A stretch of DNA of 64,000 nt from Dyadobacter sp. MSC1_007 (GCF_023667495.1 NZ_JAMOZL010000007.1:310001-374000); one strand, 5' to 3'; shown: positions 1-7,731, numbered from the stretch's first letter. A program made the numbers and translations. The notes: generated by a model not told the origin, from the sequence alone.

Positions 1-3
1 AAA

Positions 4-185
4 GTTCCTTGCTCTGGCAGGTCTCCTGGCTCGTCTCTGGGTCCGTCGCCTTCCCGTTGTAGAACAGTGGCATTGAAGATCGGACCGGTACTACAGACTT
101 ACAGTTGCGGGGACAGCTTCCGGTTCAACGGAATTCCCTATTAAGCCTTATCGCTGAACAGAAGCAGCTTATGGCACCAAGCGTC
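4..185 (-). ncRNA. Cobalamin (AdoCbl) riboswitch
   Basis: On the minus strand this reads as a canonical B12 riboswitch. The 3' B12 box GCCAGGAGACCTGCC lies at 30-16. Upstream of it are GGGAAGG, then GCCACTG, then the CCCCGCAACTGTAA core segment, and AATAGGGAATTCCG near 142-130, with the 5' GGTGCC at 178-173. Order and spacing match the class. The controlled gene would start left of position 1 and is not visible; B12-regulated genes in Bacteroidota are usually TonB-dependent cobalamin receptors or cobalamin-pathway genes, so that is the expectation. Both ends are approximate. Its presence argues against any plus-strand gene starting inside 1-185. Confidence 0.92.
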
Positions 186-314
186 GCAAAGTTAGGCATT
201 TCCACCGACTTTCGACTCTGTGGGATATCCCCTATATTTGCCCAAATTTCCATCCGGTTGGCCGCAGATACTGAACATTTCCCGAATACTTCTTCCCAAA
301 AAGGCATTTATCTG

Positions 315-1190
315 ATGCTGGGCGCTGCTTTTTTCTTTTCGCTTACTTCGGCTATTTCAAAGTGGCTTGGTAAAGATTTTCATATTGTCGAACTGGTATT
401 CTTCCGGAATATCGTAGGGGTGATCTTCGTCGTTTCCAGCATCCGGCGGAGGCCTTTGCGGCAGGAGGGAGGCAAACTCGGATTGCTTATCTTTCGTGGA
501 GTAGTAGGCACATTGTCGCTCTACATGCTCTTTTATGCGATCCAGACGCTCGGACTCGGGCGGGCTTCTACTTATCAATATACTTATCCGATCTTTCTTG
601 CACTGCTATCATGGCTGCTGATTGGCGAAACGCTAAATCCGCGGGAATGGATGGCGATATTCGTCGGCTTTACCGGAATTCTCTTCGTTTTCCGTCCCGA
701 CCTGTCAATTTCACTTCGCGATAATGCGCTTGGGCTCGGTAATGCGTTGCTTACCGCCATATCTTATTTGTCCATCCGGCAGCTCGGGGTTGTATATGAT
801 ACGCGGGCCATTATTCTTTCCTTTATGTTAAGTGGAATTGTAATGCCGATTCTTTCCATGTTGGTCGGGACCTATTATCCGATGGAACACCTCGATTTTC
901 TAATCGGAACTTTCAAATGGCCTGACAATGCATATCAATGGCTGGGTTTTCTGGCATTGGGACTTACAGCATTGCTGGGGCAGCGGATGCTGACCCAGTC
1001 ATTCACACATGACAAAGCAGGACGAGTGGCGGCTGTGGGTTATTCTAATATCCTTTTTTCAGTGTTAATCGGCTTTTTGATGGGAGAAGCATTCCCGTCT
1101 TTGTCGACGCTGACAGGTATGGTGCTGATCGTTGCAGGAGGTATATTGGTTTCTTTTGCCAAAAAGAGGAATGTGAAGGCCATTCGGTAA
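315..1190 (+). CDS. DMT-superfamily (EamA) membrane transporter
   Basis: A very hydrophobic protein with about ten predicted membrane segments arranged as two EamA repeats. It resembles drug/metabolite transporters that export small metabolites or amino acids from the cytoplasm. Residues such as FFRNIVGVIFV in the first half and the second-half GLTALLGQRMLTQSF segment are typical. The reading frame stays open upstream to 105, but that part is the complement of a cobalamin riboswitch, so I place the start at the ATG at 315. This gives 291 residues, the usual size for the family. An ATG at 171 is a less likely alternative. The substrate cannot be read from the sequence. It is transcribed divergently from the riboswitch-controlled gene. 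Confidence 0.85.
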   Translation: MLGAAFFFSLTSAISKWLGKDFHIVELVFFRNIVGVIFVVSSIRRRPLRQEGGKLGLLIFRGVVGTLSLYMLFYAIQTLGLGRASTYQYTYPIFLALLSWLLIGETLNPREWMAIFVGFTGILFVFRPDLSISLRDNALGLGNALLTAISYLSIRQLGVVYDTRAIILSFMLSGIVMPILSMLVGTYYPMEHLDFLIGTFKWPDNAYQWLGFLALGLTALLGQRMLTQSFTHDKAGRVAAVGYSNILFSVLIGFLMGEAFPSLSTLTGMVLIVAGGILVSFAKKRNVKAIR

Positions 1191-1279
1191 ATGCAAGTAT
1201 TTTTTATAATCAGATCGACTTGCGAATCAATTATTTAGTCACAAGATTTGTTTACTAAAAAGAAATCAAAAAGATAACC

Positions 1280-1840
1280 ATGAAACGGTTCTTGTCATCG
1301 CTCGTAATATTTTCCGCACTAATAACTTTTCTTACAGGTTTTAGAGCCGATTCAGTGCAAAAACCGGCGGAAGGGATACAATGGCTTACCATCGAGGAAG
1401 CATTTGCGAAAATCCAGAAAGAGCCCCGCAAAGTGCTGATCGATGTTTATACCGACTGGTGCGGCTGGTGCAAAGTAATGGACCGGGAAACTTTTAAGGA
1501 CAAGGCGGTTACCGAATATATCAACAAGAAATACTACGCCGTGAAATTGGATGCTGAGCAAAAGGAGGCTATCACATTAGGCGATAAGAAATTCAAGTAC
1601 CTGGCCCAGGGCGGCCGCGGCATCAATGAGATCGCATTAGCGCTCACGAATAATCAGCCCAGTTATCCTACTACAGTGTTTCTGGATGACAAATTCAATA
1701 TGATCCAGCCGCTTCCCGGCTATCTGAAAGCTAAGGAATTTCACCAGATCATCACTTTTTTTGGAGAAGATTATCACAAAAAACAAGACTTCGAAAGCTA
1801 TAAAGCCAAGACTTACGGTGAGTTGTATCCTGCGAAATAG
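1280..1840 (+). CDS. Periplasmic thioredoxin-like thiol-disulfide protein
   Basis: A 186-residue protein with an N-terminal hydrophobic signal peptide (about residues 1-20) and a thioredoxin fold. The redox motif CGWC is at residues 61-64 in the context DWCGWCKVMDRE, typical of the thioredoxin_7/DUF255-like group rather than classical TrxA (CGPC). A cis-Pro-containing segment, QPSYPTTVFLDD, lies near residue 135. Likely an envelope disulfide reductase or isomerase; the partner is unknown. It stands alone on the plus strand, with 89 bases separating it from the upstream transporter gene. The start is the first ATG, which directly precedes the signal peptide. Confidence 0.85.
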   Translation: MKRFLSSLVIFSALITFLTGFRADSVQKPAEGIQWLTIEEAFAKIQKEPRKVLIDVYTDWCGWCKVMDRETFKDKAVTEYINKKYYAVKLDAEQKEAITLGDKKFKYLAQGGRGINEIALALTNNQPSYPTTVFLDDKFNMIQPLPGYLKAKEFHQIITFFGEDYHKKQDFESYKAKTYGELYPAK

Positions 1841-1950
1841 TTAGTTTAAGTTTTCCTACTCACGTCCTTACGTAAAATATATGATGTAGAAGAAGCCCGT
1901 TCTCGAGTACCTCCTTGCGACAGCTCTTTGATAAAATTAGTTATCTATCT

Positions 1951-2149
1951 ATGAAGAGCAACGAGCTTTTAAGGATGCTGAGAAAGGACGGCTGGTACGA
2001 TGTCAGACAAAATGGTAGCCATATTTTAATGCGGCATCATTTCAAGAGCGGGCAGTTCGTTGTTCCGGACCACGGGTCCAAAGAAGGTCAAGAAAGGACT
2101 GTTGATTGCTATATTGAAACAGGCAGATATAAAAACAACTAAGGGATGA
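1951..2149 (+). pseudogene. hicA: HicA family mRNA interferase toxin, frameshifted
   Basis: The first 45 residues from the ATG at 1951 (MKSNELLRMLRKDGW, then GSHILMRH) match HicA, a small double-stranded-RNA-binding-fold ribonuclease with a catalytic His in the GSH motif. In the same frame the end reads KEGQERTVDCYIETGRYKNN, unlike the family. Removing one G of the GG at 2086-2087 restores KEVKKGLLIAILKQADI followed by KTTKG and a TGA at 2147-2149, a textbook HicA C terminus. That TGA would overlap the hicB ATG (ATGA), the usual translational coupling. So this is a one-base insertion, either a real inactivating mutation or a sequencing error. The unshifted frame ends at 2142. Confidence 0.85.
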
Positions 2150-2364
2150 AAAAGCCTCTGATTATTGTAGATGTTGTCAAAGAGGATGTCGGGTATAGTG
2201 CCGTTTTCAGCGAGGGGGACATATTTATAGGTACACAGGGCGACGATTTCGAGGAATTAAAAAACAACATCCTCGAAGCCGTCAATCTTGCCTACCTGGA
2301 CAAGGGGTTTTCCTTCCAAATGGAGGAAATTCAGTTGAGGCCTGATTTAATAGAATCGTATTAA
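2146..2364 (+). CDS. hicB: HicB-like antitoxin (short form)
   Basis: A 72-residue protein with the partial RNase-H-like fold of HicB: an N-terminal strand (PLIIVDVVKED), the GYSAVFSEGDIFIGTQGDDFEELKNNILEAV segment (quoted in part as GDDFEELKNNI) and a short tail. HicB neutralises HicA by binding its active site. Many HicB proteins also carry a C-terminal helix-turn-helix or ribbon-helix-helix domain for autoregulation; none is present here, so this copy may not bind DNA. Its ATG overlaps the restored hicA stop codon. The last four bases overlap the convergent prfA stop region. Confidence 0.75.
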   Translation: MKKPLIIVDVVKEDVGYSAVFSEGDIFIGTQGDDFEELKNNILEAVNLAYLDKGFSFQMEEIQLRPDLIESY

Positions 2365-3434
2365 ACAGCCTCTCCTTCCTGCATTCTTTCTGCGTTCTCT
2401 GCAATGCGGAGTTTCTCGATCAGTTCAGCGATATCGCCTTCCATGACGGCAGGCAAGTTGTAAACCGTGTAGCCAATGCGGTGATCGGTAATGCGGCTTT
2501 GGGGATAATTGTAGGTCCTGATCTTATCGGAACGGTCGCCGCTGCCTACCATTGACTTTCGTTGCGAACTGATTGCGTCGTTGTGCTTCTTCAATTCAAT
2601 TTCATATAACCTTGAACGAAGGACGCCTAATGCACGGTCTTTGTTTTTGAGCTGTGAACGTTCGTCCTGGCAGCTAACGACCAATCCGGAAGGAATGTGG
2701 GTAAGGCGGACGGCGGAATAGGTCGTGTTTACAGATTGTCCACCAGCGCCGGACGATTGAAAAGTATCAACCCGGACATCATTCATGTTGATCTGAACAT
2801 CCACTTCCTCGGCTTCGGGCAATACCGCCACTGAAGCAGCCGACGTATGGATCCTTCCCTGAGATTCAGTCTGCGGCACACGCTGCACACGGTGCACACC
2901 CGATTCGAATTTCATCTTGCCATACACATCTTCGCCTTCTACTTTGCAGATGATCTCCTTGTATCCGCCATTAGTACCCTCGGTATAGTCCATTACGGAT
3001 GATCGCCAGCCCATTTTTTCAAAGAACCGTTGGTACATTCTGAAAAGGTCACCCGCAAAAATCGCTGCTTCATCACCACCTGTACCGCCACGGATTTCGA
3101 GGATAATGTTCCGGCTATCGTTAGGATCTTTTGGAATAAGCAATTCCTTGATCGTCTGTTCGAGTTCTTCCAGCTTTGGAAGCAAATCGTCGAGCTCTTC
3201 TTTGGCCATTTCCCTCAGCTCCTCATCCTTTTCAGTAGCAATAAGTTCCTTGGTGCCGGCGATGTCCTTCTGCAATTTCTGATAGATTGTATATTGATCC
3301 ACTATCTTGCCAAGATCCTTATATTCCTTGCTGATCTTGGAATAACGCGTAGAATCGGAAACAACTTCCGGTTGTATGATTTGTTGAGAAACCTCTTCAA
3401 AACGTTCTTTTATAGCTTCTAATTTATCGATCAT
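2361..3434 (-). CDS. prfA: Peptide chain release factor 1
   Basis: 357 residues, full length for RF1, which recognises UAA/UAG in the ribosomal A site and triggers peptide release. The catalytic GGQ is at residues 231-233 within SSGAGGQSVNTT. The codon-recognition tripeptide is PQT (residues 187-189, in RVPQTESQGRIHTSA), in the place of the E. coli PAT motif, so RF1 rather than RF2. An N-terminal coiled-coil domain 1 spans roughly residues 1-100. It is a single gene, convergent with hicB. A candidate -7 box lies just upstream. Confidence 0.97.
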   Translation of the reverse strand: MIDKLEAIKERFEEVSQQIIQPEVVSDSTRYSKISKEYKDLGKIVDQYTIYQKLQKDIAGTKELIATEKDEELREMAKEELDDLLPKLEELEQTIKELLIPKDPNDSRNIILEIRGGTGGDEAAIFAGDLFRMYQRFFEKMGWRSSVMDYTEGTNGGYKEIICKVEGEDVYGKMKFESGVHRVQRVPQTESQGRIHTSAASVAVLPEAEEVDVQINMNDVRVDTFQSSGAGGQSVNTTYSAVRLTHIPSGLVVSCQDERSQLKNKDRALGVLRSRLYEIELKKHNDAISSQRKSMVGSGDRSDKIRTYNYPQSRITDHRIGYTVYNLPAVMEGDIAELIEKLRIAENAERMQEGEAV

Positions 3435-3471
3435 CTTTATTCAATATCTTTGGCACGACGCATTCGGGGCA

Positions 3472-3479
3472 CAAAGATA
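3472..3479 (-). promoter_or_regulatory. Candidate -7 box for prfA
   Basis: The minus strand reads TATCTTTG here, matching the Bacteroidota -7 consensus TAnnTTTG, about 40 bases upstream of the prfA ATG. A correctly spaced -33 TTTG is not clear, so this is a sequence match only. Confidence 0.4.
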
Positions 3480-3572
3480 CGCATTTTAGCCAAACGAATG
3501 ATTTCGACGCAATGCGCAGGTTATAGCATAATCCAGCGTTTGTTAAATGTAATTCAGGTTAAAAAATCAGAA

Positions 3573-4157
3573 ATGAAACATCTTATATATAGTATGGCGA
3601 TTGTCGGGCTTCTTTCGGGATGCGACCTCAAAAGCAACCGCATTGAGAATACGAAGGAGTTGAACAGGGAAATCAAGGCTTCGCAGATAAAAAGGGTAAC
3701 CAACACACAGCTCATTTATTCGGCAGATGAATGGGGGAAAAAGATCTCGCAGATTGCTGAAAAATCGCTGAAAGCTGAATTGGAAAAGAATGCGGAGGCG
3801 GGGACGGCGCTTTGCGGGGATCTCAGCAAAATACCTGTTATAGCTGCTCTGGAAAAGGAATATGGGGTTAAAGTGCAATTACTGGGTTCGGCTGACCTTA
3901 AAAGTAAAGAGCTTGCGCCAAAGGAACGTGAAGTACTGGACGCCTATTTGTACAGCGCCAGGGCCAAAGCGGCCGCAGGTGATAACCTGCAACAATTGAA
4001 TGACACATTGCTGGTGTACAATGCGCCTGTATCGCCGGAAAGCATTGTCTGCAAAAAATGTATGACCGGCCAGGACACGTCATTCGGCGTATGGAGACTC
4101 CTGTTTAGCAAGAAAGAAATTATCAGAAAGCTGGATGCCAAGCAGTTGAAAAATTGA
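3573..4157 (+). CDS. Lipoprotein with degenerate Tll0287-like (DUF3365) heme motif
   Basis: From the ATG at 3573 the protein has a lipoprotein signal peptide, MKHLIYSMAIVGLLSGC, with the lipobox LSGC, and 194 residues in all. The frame is open further upstream, but only the 3573 start gives a sensible signal. The C-terminal half (NDTLLVYNAPV, then SIVCKKCM, then FGVWRLLFSKKEII) resembles Tll0287-like/DUF3365 sensor-type domains, which normally contain a CxxCH heme c motif. Here the histidine is replaced by methionine (CKKCM). It may bind no heme, or bind it differently. Family assignment is by pattern recognition and is moderate. Confidence 0.55.
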   Translation: MKHLIYSMAIVGLLSGCDLKSNRIENTKELNREIKASQIKRVTNTQLIYSADEWGKKISQIAEKSLKAELEKNAEAGTALCGDLSKIPVIAALEKEYGVKVQLLGSADLKSKELAPKEREVLDAYLYSARAKAAAGDNLQQLNDTLLVYNAPVSPESIVCKKCMTGQDTSFGVWRLLFSKKEIIRKLDAKQLKN

Positions 4158-4200
4158 CAGGGACTCGATTTTTTGCTTACTTTAAGAAAAATAGCAAATC

Positions 4201-4809
4201 ATGATTACTCAGCACAAAAAAAGCCTCGCCGATCCGGGGACTATTTCCAATCCACTCGTTTTCGAGGAGTGGGATGGAAAGGTCTACTACCGAAAAGGTT
4301 ACCGTGAAGTTTTGAGTGGCTCTAAAAAAATAGAGGAAATCATGGGTAGCAGCAGTCTTCAGGCCGAAATTGTTTCATACATCTTGCAAGTGATTCTGCG
4401 CTCCATCGACTTGTCGAAATACCGTGTCCACGTGAGTGAACCCGGTATCCACCTGGCGCATCAGTTCAATATGGCCGGAGGCATCCTGGTTTATGACAAA
4501 TCGGTTTTTACTGCTGATAAAATTTCGAAAAAATATGCTGAGGTTCCGCCCAAAGTCGTGATCGAGGTCGATATCAGTGTTGAAATGGAGGGGATTACGG
4601 AAATGGGTTATGTTTTTCAAAAGTCCGAAAAGCTAATTGAATTTGGATCTGAAAAAGTAATCTGGATATTAACGGAGATTCAAAAAACAGTGATTTTCAG
4701 GAAAGGGGTCGAGGCGGAAATCATCAACTGGCATGGTGATGTACCCGTTTTAAATACTATTGCATTCAATGTTGGAAACTATCTCGATGCGGAAGGCATT
4801 CATTTATAG
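4201..4809 (+). CDS. Uma2 family restriction-endonuclease-fold protein
   Basis: 202 residues with the DUF820/Uma2 layout: an N-terminal WDGKVYYRKGYREVLSG segment, central VHVSEPGIHLAH, and the nuclease-fold core PPKVVIEVDIS, in which the conserved Asp/Glu pair sits. The family has a PD-(D/E)xK-like fold; cellular roles are largely unknown. Its C-terminal codons overlap the start of the downstream secreted SAM hydrolase gene by 23 bases, suggesting co-transcription. A second, diverged Uma2 gene lies at 34632-35135. Confidence 0.75.
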   Translation: MITQHKKSLADPGTISNPLVFEEWDGKVYYRKGYREVLSGSKKIEEIMGSSSLQAEIVSYILQVILRSIDLSKYRVHVSEPGIHLAHQFNMAGGILVYDKSVFTADKISKKYAEVPPKVVIEVDISVEMEGITEMGYVFQKSEKLIEFGSEKVIWILTEIQKTVIFRKGVEAEIINWHGDVPVLNTIAFNVGNYLDAEGIHL

Positions 4810-5710
4810 CGGCTTTGCCAGAAAGTCGCTCTTCTCGGTAATTCTGGCTGCTTTCTCTTTTATATCTGCTTTTGCCCAAAATAATACCCTTGTATTTCAA
4901 TCGGATTTCGGCCTGAAAGACGGTGCGGTTTCTGCAATGAAGGGTGTTGCTGTCGGCGTTTCGCCGGATATCAAACTGTATGACGTAACGCACGAGATTC
5001 CAGCTTATAATATTTGGGAGGCGTCTTACCGGCTTGTTCAAACGGCCCCGTATTGGCCCGCGGGAACTGTGTTTGTGTCGGTCGTTGACCCTGGCGTCGG
5101 GACTGAGCGGAAATCAGTTGTTTTACTGACTAAGTCAGGCCATTATTTCGTGACGCCGGATAACGGCACTCTGACACTCGTAGCCGAGCAAATGGGCATT
5201 CAGGAAGTGCGGGAAATTGATGAGGCAGTCAACAGACGTAAAAACTCAAATGAGTCTTATACTTTTCACGGGCGCGACGTATATGCGTATACAGGCGCAA
5301 GATTGGCGTCGAAAGTGATCTCCTATGAACAAGTAGGGCGGAAATTGCAGCCGGAGGTCGTAAAGATAACGTATCAGAAACCGTCTTTTGAAAATGGAAA
5401 AGTGATAGGTGGGATTCCAATTCTGGATATTCAATACGGAAATGTGTGGACGAATATCGATAAACCGACTTTTGGCAAGCTGGGAATCAATGTGGGCGGT
5501 AATGTGAAAGTGCAGGTCTTTAACTCAAAAAATAAGGTTTACGAGGGCGTCGTAAAATATGTCAACACATTCGGCGAAGTCAGGGAAGGTAGTGACGTCG
5601 GGTATTTCAACAGCCTGCTCAATTTTTCGCTCGGGATCAATATGGGTAATTTCTCCGAAAAATATAAGGTATATAGTGGAAATGAATGGAGTATTGTTTT
5701 GAGCAAATAA
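4787..5710 (+). CDS. Exported S-adenosylmethionine hydrolase (SAM hydroxide adenosyltransferase, DUF62)
   Basis: About 307 residues from the ATG at 4787, which precedes a clear signal peptide ending SFISAFAQN. The rest is the SAM_adeno_trans (DUF62) family: LVFQSDFGLKDGAVSAMKGV at the N terminus of the mature part, VVDPGVGTERKSVVL, VTPDNGTLTLV, and FHGRDVYAYTGARLAS. Family members hydrolyse SAM to adenosine and methionine, or relate to fluorinases and chlorinases. The export signal is notable because SAM is cytoplasmic; periplasmic homologues occur in Bacteroidota but their role is not established. It overlaps the preceding Uma2 gene. Confidence 0.85.
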   Translation: MRKAFIYSGFARKSLFSVILAAFSFISAFAQNNTLVFQSDFGLKDGAVSAMKGVAVGVSPDIKLYDVTHEIPAYNIWEASYRLVQTAPYWPAGTVFVSVVDPGVGTERKSVVLLTKSGHYFVTPDNGTLTLVAEQMGIQEVREIDEAVNRRKNSNESYTFHGRDVYAYTGARLASKVISYEQVGRKLQPEVVKITYQKPSFENGKVIGGIPILDIQYGNVWTNIDKPTFGKLGINVGGNVKVQVFNSKNKVYEGVVKYVNTFGEVREGSDVGYFNSLLNFSLGINMGNFSEKYKVYSGNEWSIVLSK

Positions 5711-5728
5711 CAATACTCCTTCCTTTTT

Positions 5729-6604
5729 CTATTTGCCAACTACCTGATATATTTCGTACCAGTCTTCGCGAGATAGTTTGATGTCGGACGCACTGGCACC
5801 GTTCCGGATGCGCGTTTCCGAAAGTGACCCGATAATGGGCAACGTGCCCAATTTCATAAGCCATGCGACGGCTGTCTGTTCAATATTAGCGTCATATTTC
5901 TTGCCAATAGCTTCTAGTTTTGCGCGGAGTTTAATTGCTTTTTCATTGGTCCCATCCAATATCTTTCCTCCTGCGAGCGGTGCCCACGCAAGCGGTTTGC
6001 TGAAACTTTGTTTGATAAAATCGATCCTGCCGTCTTCAATGGCAGAGGTATTCATCAGGTTCAGCTCGATATGGTTGGTCACGATCGGGATGCGAAGATA
6101 GGAGGCCAGCAACTGATGCTGGAATACCGTAAAATTGGCGACGCCGATATGTTTGGCCTTGCCGGACGTCACTACCTCGGCAAGCGCCATCGCAGTTTCT
6201 TCGGGGTCGGCGAGCAGATCGCTCTGATGTAAAAGGAAAATATCGAGATAATCCGTTTTTAGTCTTTTGAGCGAACCGTTGATGCTATTGATAATGTGGT
6301 CCCTTGAATTATCGTAGTACGTGAATGACTTATCCTGGGAAGTCCTGATGCCGCATTTGCTGAACAGGACAATGTCTTCTCTTTTAAAGGATTTGTTTTT
6401 GATGATTTTTCCGAAATGTTCTTCGATGGTATTGTCGCCGTAAACGTCAGCGTGGTCGAAGGTATTGATACCCAGTTCAAGGCATAAATTGACCGTTTTT
6501 TCAATCTGAGCGGTGGTAACAGCACCTTCGTCGGTCCATCTCCAGAAACCATAAATTGCTTCCGAAACCTTCGGGCCGGAATCGCTGAGGCTTACTTTTT
6601 TCAT
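5729..6604 (-). CDS. Aldo/keto reductase
   Basis: About 291 residues from the ATG at 6604 (an in-frame ATG at 6628 would add eight). A TIM-barrel NAD(P)H-dependent oxidoreductase. The catalytic tetrad is visible: Asp and Tyr in FDHADVYGDNTIEEHFG, Lys in IVLFSKCGIR and His in DIFLLHQSD. C-terminal cofactor-binding segment: TLPIIGSLSETRIRNG. It resembles the YdhF-like oxidoreductase subgroup (PLAWAPLAGGKIL). The substrate is unknown. It converges on the SAM hydrolase gene with an 18-base gap. Confidence 0.9.
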   Translation of the reverse strand: MKKVSLSDSGPKVSEAIYGFWRWTDEGAVTTAQIEKTVNLCLELGINTFDHADVYGDNTIEEHFGKIIKNKSFKREDIVLFSKCGIRTSQDKSFTYYDNSRDHIINSINGSLKRLKTDYLDIFLLHQSDLLADPEETAMALAEVVTSGKAKHIGVANFTVFQHQLLASYLRIPIVTNHIELNLMNTSAIEDGRIDFIKQSFSKPLAWAPLAGGKILDGTNEKAIKLRAKLEAIGKKYDANIEQTAVAWLMKLGTLPIIGSLSETRIRNGASASDIKLSREDWYEIYQVVGK

Positions 6605-6634
6605 CAGTGGTAATTTGAATTCGTGCAAAAATAT

Positions 6635-6997
6635 CTATTTCTCCAATCGTTTATCTTTTACAATCAGATAAAAATCGTTTTCCAGTTCGAGATAGCCGTA
6701 GTCGTACACAAAATGGTAGATGCTCCCTTTGAGTGTAGGGCGGAGACTGGTGATCAGGTTAAAGTCGAAACCTTTTCCGAGCAGGACCGTTTTTGTGGTT
6801 TTTGATTTATCGTCCGGACAGAGTTCTTCGAGTATCCGGCGGTTTTTGCGGAGCTGGTTGTTCATATTCCGCACAATGTTGTAGGAATCTGAATTAAGCC
6901 GGTTATTAAAGCTGTTCCGGCACATATCCGAGCAAAACTTCTTGTCTACCCTCCCCATCAGGGGCTTACCGCATTCCTGGCAATTCCTCATTGACAT
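6635..6997 (-). CDS. Small zinc-ribbon protein (DUF2116-like)
   Basis: About 120 residues from the ATG at 6997; the open frame extends to 7069 but the conserved part begins MSMRNCQECGKPL. Two CxxC-type pairs, CQEC and then CSDMC, form a predicted zinc ribbon at the N terminus. The helical NNRLNSDSYNIVRNMNNQL segment and a C-terminal YGYLELENDFYLIV follow. Similar small zinc-ribbon proteins are common in Bacteroidota with unknown function. The intact ATG lies 138 bases from the left end of the transposon, so the insertion sits in its upstream region. Confidence 0.7.
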   Translation of the reverse strand: MSMRNCQECGKPLMGRVDKKFCSDMCRNSFNNRLNSDSYNIVRNMNNQLRKNRRILEELCPDDKSKTTKTVLLGKGFDFNLITSLRPTLKGSIYHFVYDYGYLELENDFYLIVKDKRLEK

Positions 6998-7127
6998 TTT
7001 GTTTAGTCCGGCCTGCAAAGGCAAGATCTGTGTGCATAGGTTTCCTGAATGCAATATAGTAAAAATCATGAGGAGCGATTACAAAACCCATATTCGTTTG
7101 CAAACGGCTGCAAACGTTTTTATTTGA

Positions 7128-7135
7128 TTATAAAT
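7128..7135. repeat. 8-bp target site duplication, left copy
   Basis: TTATAAAT directly abuts the left terminal inverted repeat and is identical to 10967-10974. Eight bases is the duplication length typical of the IS1595 family. Confidence 0.95.
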
Positions 7136-7160
7136 GGCAACTATATACTACTTGGGACAA
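7136..7160 (+). repeat. Left terminal inverted repeat
   Basis: 25 bp, starts GGCAACTATATAC and ends ACTTGGGACAA. It is the exact reverse complement of 10942-10966. The terminal GGC is typical of IS1595-family ends. Confidence 0.95.
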
Positions 7161-7384
7161 AGGGAAATGAAGAGGTCAAATCCCTAAAAGTGGGGTAGGT
7201 GAAGAAGGGGTCAATCCATCAGCGTCAATACGCTTAGACCTTCTCATGGTCTGGACTGCGCCTTTGTTTCAAAGAGCGAGTCAACCTTCTGATAGTTCTC
7301 GCAGCTAGTTTGGGACTCCCAGAGTACGGCCAGTACCGGGGCTGTGGGGTAATATTTCGCCGATGAAGGTATAGGACATCGTAG
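7161..7384. other. Non-coding left subterminal region of the transposon
   Basis: No gene of normal size. It contains ACGCTTAGACC (7230-7240) and TGCGCCTTTG (7257-7266), both closely matched near the right end (10863-10873 and 10916-10925) in the same orientation. On the minus strand a 24-codon frame (7379-7305, MSYTFIGEILPHSPG...) is open but has no other support. GC content is higher than in the adjacent tiny genes. Confidence 0.5.
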
Positions 7385-7591
7385 CTATTTGCTAAACATG
7401 TACTTCAAAAACCTAATGACACCAAAGCACAAAGCTAAGCCAACCATCGTAAACGCCAAGAAGCTTATTTTCGCCCCGCCTTCCATATCTGTAAATAGGA
7501 TAATAACGATCATTATAGCCGAGAATATCCAGAAAGCGATATTGGTCAATTTTAACGTGAAGCGATAAAGGGTTAATATAAATTCTTTCAT
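7385..7591 (-). CDS. Small two-helix membrane protein in transposase operon
   Basis: 68 residues: MKEFILTLYRFTLKLTNIAF, then two predicted membrane segments (about residues 18-33 and 43-60), ending LKYMFSK. I do not recognise a family. Its ATG overlaps the stop of the upstream 46-residue gene (ATGA), which itself begins 3 bases after the transposase stop, so the three are almost certainly one transcript. A role in transposition or in the host membrane cannot be deduced. Confidence 0.65.
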   Translation of the reverse strand: MKEFILTLYRFTLKLTNIAFWIFSAIMIVIILFTDMEGGAKISFLAFTMVGLALCFGVIRFLKYMFSK

Positions 7592-7728
7592 TCTTCTTTA
7601 TGCTCCTTTTTCTCCTCCTTGTTCTTCGGCTTAATGGCGGCCGCAATCATATCTTCGAAGGTGCCTTTCACGGCTACCTTCGTTTCGTATTTTTCCGCCC
7701 TTTTCTTTGGCTCTTTTTTCTCTTCCAT
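7588..7728 (-). CDS. 46-aa highly charged protein downstream of transposase
   Basis: 46 residues, rich in Lys and Glu: MEEKKEPKKRAEKYETKVAV, then KGTFEDMIAAAIKPKNK and a Lys/Glu tail. The start is at 7728, three bases after the transposase stop, and the TGA overlaps the next ATG. I recall similar KGTFxD-type small basic proteins beside ISXO2-like transposases in Bacteroidota, which would make it an accessory of the IS, but I cannot verify that here. It is a small gene easily missed by annotation. Confidence 0.6.
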   Translation of the reverse strand: MEEKKEPKKRAEKYETKVAVKGTFEDMIAAAIKPKNKEEKKEHKEE

Positions 7729-7731
7729 AGG

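Noticed and set aside
105..314. N-terminal extension of the DMT transporter
   Set aside because: It is the complement of a cobalamin riboswitch and would add 70 residues that no EamA protein has.
7305..7379. A 24-codon minus-strand frame in the transposon's left end
   Set aside because: Too short, with no coupling, terminator or recognisable pattern to support it.
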